Source: Conidiobolus incongruus B7586
Lineage: Eukaryota > Entomophthoromycota > Entomophthoromycetes > Entomophthorales > Conidiobolaceae
Assembly: GCA_000697335.1 (NCBI GenBank)
Contig: JNEM01008510.1
Coordinates: forward strand, 1 to 13,544
DNA: 13,544 bases
Direction of reading: 5' to 3'
A program made the translations under genes and the position numbers. The first letter of the stretch is position 1, and each line of letters starts with the position of its first letter. The notes beneath the pieces are model-generated. The model did no database searches and was not told the origin of the DNA. It worked only from the letters and a program-made list of their open reading frames with translations. Below, piece after piece: positions 9,331 through 13,544 of this stretch.

Positions 9331-9494
9331 TTAAAAATCATATACTCTACCATTTCTTTCCCAATCCCCATATCTAGTGAGTTCCTTGCTCTTTGGACTA
9401 TCAACTTTTCCAGCTTCTTTATTGACATAAACTTCACCAACCTCTTCGGGTTCTTCCGGTGTGGGTAAATTGTTAAGTTTAATTTGTGCTTCTT
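9331..9494 (-). CDS. SDHAF4: SDHAF4 (DUF1674) last exon, 5' part not found
   Basis: Read on the minus strand this gives 53 residues ending RYGDWERNGRVYDF and TAA at 9331-9333, the canonical C-terminus of SDHAF4/Sdh8, the complex II assembly factor acting on FAD-bound Sdh1. Upstream is GEVYVNKEAGK, matching EVYFNYETG of the paralogue at 5355-5666. The frame hits a stop just beyond 9495, where TTTAATTTAATTAG makes a good splice acceptor, so an upstream exon with the targeting sequence is expected. No ATG exon with a fitting phase and donor was seen in the nearby sequence, which is occupied by the GC-richer element 9548-9828. The gene is either split by a longer intron or has lost its 5' end. 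The stop codons of this exon and the apyrase are 68 bases apart, tail to tail. Confidence 0.8.
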
Positions 9495-9547
9495 CTAATT
9501 AAATTAAACTTGAGCATGCTAGTTTAAAGCAATTTGATGTTTAAATA

Positions 9548-9828
9548 GTAACACGTCTTGGGAAAGCCTTATCCAGAGTAGGTTAAGTAAAAGAAAGAGA
9601 TCTGGGGAATTCCAGATAAGTGTTAGAGAGATAGGGGGTTTATTGGTTTAAGTCAAATAGCTGGGAGGACCCAGATCGAACTCTTCCTGCTGAGGATAGC
9701 TCTAATTCCGGGTTCTATATAGTGTGAGTTGGGTAAGGTGATTCATCAGATTCTCTGGTGACTTGCATCATCGGTCAATTAAAAGGTAGAGCGAGAGCAG
9801 ATGGTATGCGAGGGGGAAATGACTTTAA
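9548..9828. ncRNA. Copy A of an unassigned structured non-coding element
   Basis: A GC-richer, non-coding stretch that shares motifs in the same order with 12633-12928: GTAACACG (9548), AGATAAGTGT (9614), GGGTTTATTGG (9636), TATATAG (9716), ACTTGCA (9761), CGGTCAATTAA (9772), and weakly ATGGT (9801). Distances between motifs are close to those of copy B, but length differences of 3, 4 and 6 bases show no reading frame is kept. Hairpins are visible: ATCTGG/CCAGAT (9600-9617) directly before AAGTGT, CTGGG-AGGA-CCCAG, and a 7-bp stem TCATCAG/CTGGTGA. It does not match tRNA, 5S, spliceosomal, SRP or RNase P/MRP motifs I know. It could be an RNA gene or a short dispersed repeat; the strand is undetermined. 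Confidence 0.45.
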
Positions 9829-9830
9829 CA

Positions 9831-10558
9831 TTAGGTTGATGTAAGGATACTTGGGTAGAAGGGAGTTTCACCTGACTCATGACAATAGGTATTAAATGAA
9901 ACTTTTTTTTGATACGGGTAACTATAAATTATGGACTGGACTTCTTTGAGGTCTTTTATAGTAGGTGGACATGAAAGTAAAGATTCAAATACAGGCCCTT
10001 CAATAAGTTTGCTATCTTCGGAGGCGGGGCTAATAAACTCGGCCAAACGGTGGCAGGCCACGGGATGTCGTACCCAGTATATGTCCATATATAGGGTACA
10101 GAGAGGACTTTTCCATATTTGGCTGCAATCACAGTATGATCTGAATTGTAGTGAAGAGGATTTAGATCGTACCAAGCGATAATGCACCATGCTGGTATAT
10201 AGTATGCCCAGTACGGGTCGTCATTGTGGCTCTGATGCAGAAGCTTGCACATACTGTACATGGGTACAGGGAACTCCTCCAAGCGGAAGCACAATAACGG
10301 GGTGAAGTCAATTCTGTAAAGTTCATCCAGCATGGTCTTTGCTTCTACGTCGTATTGGTACACTAGCAGGACAAAAAGCGTGCATACTCTCTAATCATCT
10401 TCATCCGTGGGATTTCATTCCCAGCGCTGATGAAAGTATTGCAATACGACATTCGGGTGCTTTAGAATGCCGTACATTACAGCGTACTCAAAGTCTGTGT
10501 CAATAATGTCATCTGGAAAATCGATGGCAGTGCCGTCTAGAAACTGCTGGGGAGTCAT
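9831..10558 (-). pseudogene. Broken gene of unrecognised family
   Basis: On the minus strand a coding-like stretch starts at an ATG (10556-10558, beginning MTPQQFLDGTAIDFPDD), with a TATAAATA word (complement of 10589-10596) about 30 bases before it. Composition matches exons of this genome rather than its spacers. Protein-like sequence, rich in Tyr, Trp, Pro and Cys in the middle (for example DDPYWAYYIPAWCIIAW), continues to about 9831 but is spread over different frames with several breaks, so it looks like a decayed gene. No motif allowed a family call: no zinc-binding, nucleotide-binding, polymerase or protease signature was seen. The origin, whether a lineage-specific host family or an incoming element, is open. 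It directly abuts the non-coding element at 9548-9828. Confidence 0.5.
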
Positions 10559-11669
10559 TTTTTACTAAATTGAAATGTTGAATGCTTATATTTATATATT
10601 TTAATTTGCTTTAGTTTATGGGATTTACTAATTATTAGTTTATTCAAATAAATTTCTCTCTTCCAAAACATTCATCAAGTATTTGTAACTATAACATTCA
10701 TAATAACAAATATGAATATAGGAAAATAAATGCTATATTAATAAGTATAAAGACAGTTTTACGCCAAAACAATTATTATTCCAATTCACTTATGTGTTTA
10801 ACCTAAACTAATTTTTTAAATATCTGAGAGATTTATAAATTTCTGTAGGATTTGTTGACTAGAATTATAAAAAATTTATTTTAAATAGAAATAGAAATTA
10901 ATTTTAAATCAAAATCTATTATATATAATATATAATATATTGATATACTCTCCATCGAAATTATATATTTATTTCAAATATATGGTTTTCAGGATTTAAT
11001 TAATATAATCATAATTTTCACTATATTGTAGGAATTAAACATCTGAAATGAGTTGGAACCAATTTGAATAATTTAATATTATTGAAATAAATCATAAAAT
11101 CGATAAATAGAATAGAAATAACTAATAAATTAATTAAAGCCAATATTTTATAAATATACAAAAATTTGGGACATAATCACAAATATAATACATTAATAAC
11201 AAACAAATTAATTTAATTTTTTGCCAAAACAGATAGACTATGTTGAAATGAATTCAAAACTGCTAATGATATTTAATCAAAAACATTGTTCAAATTTATT
11301 AGAATATTTGTTAGTTTCAAATTTTCAATTATTATTATTATTATTGATATAATTAATAGAAGCATTTTCTTTTATATTATTCGAAATTGAATGTATTTGT
11401 TTAAATAAAAGTAATAAAAGTAAAAGTAAAATGAAAATTGAAAAATAGGAATAATATAAGTAATAAATAGAATTACCTTGGATAAATTAAAACTATAATT
11501 GTGAAATCCAAGAAAAATATAAATTTAAAAAAAGCTGCAAAGAAAAATAAAAATAATAGTTTTACACCAACTGAAAATAAACAATAAACTAAACTAATAG
11601 ATAATGTTGATTAAATCATTTAATTTTGAGTTGGTTAATAAAATTATTATTTAATTTAGATCCTAAATC
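10559..11669. other. AT-rich spacer with simple repeats
   Basis: About 1.1 kb without a supportable gene. It contains an ATT microsatellite of roughly six units (about 11328-11346), a TAAAAG-rich run (about 11404-11432) and an AT-dinucleotide-like patch (about 10918-10942). The left end is the 5' flank of the broken gene at 9831-10558; the right end is the 3' flank of the complex I gene. Confidence 0.6.
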
Positions 11670-11980
11670 TTAATCGTCATAACCGGAGATAGGTTGTCTG
11701 GGACGGTTGGGAACTAAAAAATAAGTTAATAAAATAAATAATAAAATAAAGTTTAAATGATATTTACGGGGATAAGTGGTAGGGATGGGCTTTGAGGGAG
11801 GATGACCAAATAATTTTCCTCTCATCTTAGGGATGGCATAAGCAGTGGGAGGACCTAAAAATTCAATTAAATTTTAGCTCAGGTTGACGTGAATCTTGCA
11901 AATTTACCGAAAGCGGCAATAGTTAGAGACCAGAAATAAACGGGGTATTCTAAAGCGTAGTATTTAATGACTCTAATCAT
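11670..11980 (-). CDS. nuo9.5: Complex I 9.5 kDa subunit (NADH:ubiquinone oxidoreductase, NDUFA3/B9-type)
   Basis: Three exons on the minus strand (11980-11908, 11854-11768, 11713-11670) splice into a 67-residue protein. The introns are 53 and 54 bases, both GTAAAT...TTTTTAG and both in phase 1. The protein has a short N-terminal stretch, one hydrophobic segment (about 10-33: EYPVYFWSLTIAAFGPPTAY), a basic RGK turn, and the C-terminal signature PIPTTYPLPNRPRQPISGYDD (about 47-67). That Pro-rich Arg-Pro-Arg-Gln, Gly-Tyr-Asp-Asp end is characteristic of the fungal 9.5 kDa subunit, an accessory single-membrane-span protein of the proton-pumping arm in the inner mitochondrial membrane. Start ATG at 11978-11980, stop TAA at 11670-11672. 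It appears intact. The symbol follows Neurospora usage as I recall it. Confidence 0.88.
11714..11767 (-). other. Intron 2 of the complex I 9.5 kDa gene
   Basis: A 54-base GT-AG intron with a donor the same as intron 1 (GTAAAT) and a TTTTTTAG acceptor. It splits a Leu codon (C|TT) within TYPLPNRPRQ. Confidence 0.85.
11855..11907 (-). other. Intron 1 of the complex I 9.5 kDa gene
   Basis: A 53-base GT-AG intron between a Phe codon and a split Gly codon (G|GT). It contains stop codons in frame, and a GCTAAAA word upstream of the acceptor may serve as branch point. Confidence 0.85.
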
Positions 11981-12481
11981 TTTTATTTGCTTTTCTTGAT
12001 TAAATGGATTTTTATCAGTACTTTTCCTCTAGTTGTAATTTCATATTTATTTTAAACTCAATTGATTTTATTTATGGGATTTATCTTATCATGATATAGA
12101 TTATTCATTCATTTATATTGTTCAAAATTTATACCTCTCTAATAATTTATTAAATTTATATATATGAAAATGCTATAGAAGTATTTAGCGGATATATTAA
12201 AATTCGATAATTTTTATTTCTATCAAATTTAACAATTTTATATAACTTAATATATTAAAATAATAATTAAATTTTATTTTTAATTAATTTTATATTTGAA
12301 AATATATAATCTAACATAAAATACTATATTTTAATATTTTAAATAGTATTCAATTTATAATGATTTATAAAGTAACTAGATATTAAATTTTACTTTCTAC
12401 AATAATGTATATATCAACTTTAATAAAATTAAGTAATTTATATTCAAAAAATAAATTTAATTAAATATATATTTCATTGAA
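11981..12481. other. AT-rich spacer upstream of the complex I gene
   Basis: This holds the promoter side of the complex I gene. Apart from that, I see nothing supportable in it: no RNA, repeat array or protein-like frame. Confidence 0.55.
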
Positions 12482-12544
12482 ATGGCTAATCAATATGGTT
12501 CTTCTTTTCCTATTTTTATTTTGTACTTCCTTATGATTACTGTA
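12482..12544 (+). other. Possible first exon of a small membrane protein
   Basis: ATG at 12482 opens MANQYGSSFPIFILYFLMIT, a hydrophilic head followed by a hydrophobic stretch. Its base composition is richer than the flanks and its codon variety more natural. After the ACT codon comes GTAAGG, a fair splice donor. Continuing the frame without splicing gives low-complexity Tyr/Ile/Phe sequence to 12688 that runs into the non-coding element at 12633. No acceptor exon completing a known protein was found. It may be the stub of a gene whose remainder is gone, or chance. Confidence 0.25.
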
Positions 12545-12632
12545 AGGTATTATTATCTTTTAATAATTAAGACTATATTTCTTTATATTATTATAAATAT
12601 TCTATTTTTTTTCTATGGATATTATGGGTTGT

Positions 12633-12928
12633 GTAATACGAGAGGCAATGACTATTATTGTTACCTAATAGTAGATAAGTGTATTTGAGGGTTTATTGGC
12701 TAAAGCAGTGTTTGGAATAATGTTTGGTTAAATATTGAAAGACATTGGGTTTAGTCATTAAGACTGATCCTTATATAGGGAAGTTGTTAAGGATCGGTAG
12801 TGTTTTAATATATAAGGATTACTTGCAATATCACAATATGTGTCCCAAGTAACGGTCAATTAAGCTAAAGGCCCCTTATTGAATAGAAACCAGTGGCTAA
12901 AAATGGTGTCAAGGGTAGCACTTTGGGA
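12633..12928. ncRNA. Copy B of the unassigned structured non-coding element
   Basis: A diverged relative of 9548-9828 in the same orientation: GTAATACG (12633), AGATAAGTGT (12673), GGGTTTATTGG (12689), TATATAG (12772), ACTTGCA (12821), CGGTCAATTAA (12853), ATGGT (12903). Three hairpins are clear: ACTATTA/TAATAGT (12651-12672) directly before AGATAAGTGT; an 11-bp stem with one G-U pair, 12763-12773 with 12788-12798, whose 14-base loop holds most of the shared TATATAG motif; and TTACTTG/CAAGTAA (12819-12852). The stem before AGATAAGTGT is in the same place as in copy A but has a different sequence, which hints at conserved structure. The stretch is GC-richer than its flanks, with no reading frame. 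Confidence 0.45.
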
Positions 12929-13544
12929 TCTCATAATATTAATAACTTTTGTTATTTTAATTGATAAATTTAAATCTCAAATAAAGTCATTAATGTATTA
13001 AATTAACTATATCACTTAATGGCTTTTGCTGTATAGTTTTATTTTTACTATTAGCTATTATTATTTATGAAATATTATATTAATTTTCTTAAAGCAAAGT
13101 GATTTATATTCAAATTAAACTAAATTAAAATTAATATTTTATATTATTAATTATCATTATTTAATAGCAACTATATAATGAATATTTATTGCTAAACAAT
13201 ATAGTTTAGAATTCACTTGTATTAAAATATAATGGATTCAATAAGTTTATTTCAAATATAAATATATCAGTTAATATAGATATATTAGTCAGTATAATTG
13301 ATAATATTAATATATAATATGGTTTAAATCATGACTAAATTCATTATAATAGGATAATAATAATAAAAATTAGAATATTAAAATATTTAAACAAAATAAA
13401 CTTATTTATTAGTTAAATTAAAATTATTTATATAATTGAATTCATTTAAAAAGTATTGATTATCCTGGTAGTTAAATGATTATATATGAATTAAATCAAT
13501 ATATATAACTTAAAAATTATATTTTATATATTCCAATAAAAAAT
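12929..13544. other. AT-rich sequence at the right edge
   Basis: I see no gene, RNA, repeat array or regulatory element that can be supported here; the sequence is uniformly AT-rich. Confidence 0.55.

Noticed and set aside
9211-9468. Plus-strand open frame overlapping the apyrase end and the SDHAF4 exon
   Set aside because: It is in a different frame from the apyrase, runs into low-complexity sequence, and ends antisense to the well-supported SDHAF4 exon.
9500-9600. A 5' exon for SDHAF4 using the GTGTTA donor near 9554
   Set aside because: The upstream frame in the needed phase meets a stop within about ten codons and has no ATG, and the donor is unlike the proven ones.
9660-9720. A tRNA or Pol III B box on the minus strand (AGTTCGATCTGGG)
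   Set aside because: The word resembles a B box, but no cloverleaf with matching acceptor and anticodon stems can be folded around it and no A box lies at the right distance.
9831-10558. A clean intron explaining the frame disruption of the unknown gene
   Set aside because: One GT-AG pairing of 57 bases near the 5' end is possible, but it is GC-rich and its donor and acceptor differ from the AT-rich GTAAGT/GTAAAT introns proven here. It would not account for the rest of the frame changes.
1-13544. Mitochondrial or bacterial origin of the window because of its AT richness
   Set aside because: Short GT-AG introns, nuclear-encoded mitochondrial proteins with targeting sequences, secretory signal peptides and convergent single-gene units point to a fungal nuclear genome.

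Overview
The window looks like nuclear DNA of a very AT-rich eukaryote, most likely a fungus. The genes are compact and have few, very short introns (51, 53 and 54 bases, GTAAGT or GTAAAT donors, TTTTTAG or TTATAG acceptors). Proteins include a small complex I subunit whose C-terminal signature is the one seen in fungal 9.5 kDa subunits, a GDA1/CD39 apyrase, and secreted M14 carboxypeptidases. Having complex I rules out Saccharomyces-type yeasts. The composition and gene set would fit an early-diverging lineage such as Conidiobolus, but that placement is inference.

Layout. At 2-910 (+) is the 3' part of an M14 zinc carboxypeptidase that runs off the left edge. Facing it tail to tail at 1884-3141 (-) is a second, broken copy. 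The two share a 404-base tract that is identical by my reading (1-404 against the complement of 2391-2794). Beyond that tract their proteins fall abruptly to about two thirds identity, which suggests recent gene conversion or an assembly effect. After 2.2 kb of AT-rich spacer there is a complete but divergent SDHAF4-like (DUF1674) gene at 5355-5666 (-). Another 2 kb of spacer leads to a two-exon apyrase at 7730-9262 (+). Its tail faces the last exon of a second, canonical SDHAF4 gene at 9331-9494 (-), for which no 5' exon could be found.

From 9548 to 10558 lies a more GC-rich block: a non-coding, hairpin-bearing element (copy A, 9548-9828) and an unrecognised broken gene (9831-10558, -). A diverged second copy of the non-coding element (copy B, 12633-12928) lies 3 kb away with its motifs in the same order. 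Between them, at 11670-11980 (-), is an intact three-exon gene for the complex I 9.5 kDa subunit, which single-frame ORF finding would miss.

Functionally, two genes serve the mitochondrial respiratory chain (complex II assembly, complex I structure) and two serve the secretory pathway or cell exterior (carboxypeptidase, apyrase). Nothing suggests they act together. The strongest candidate for something undescribed is the A/B element pair. The two most unusual evolutionary signals are the carboxypeptidase conversion tract and the SDHAF4 paralogue split. No tRNA, rRNA, CRISPR array or recognisable transposase was seen.
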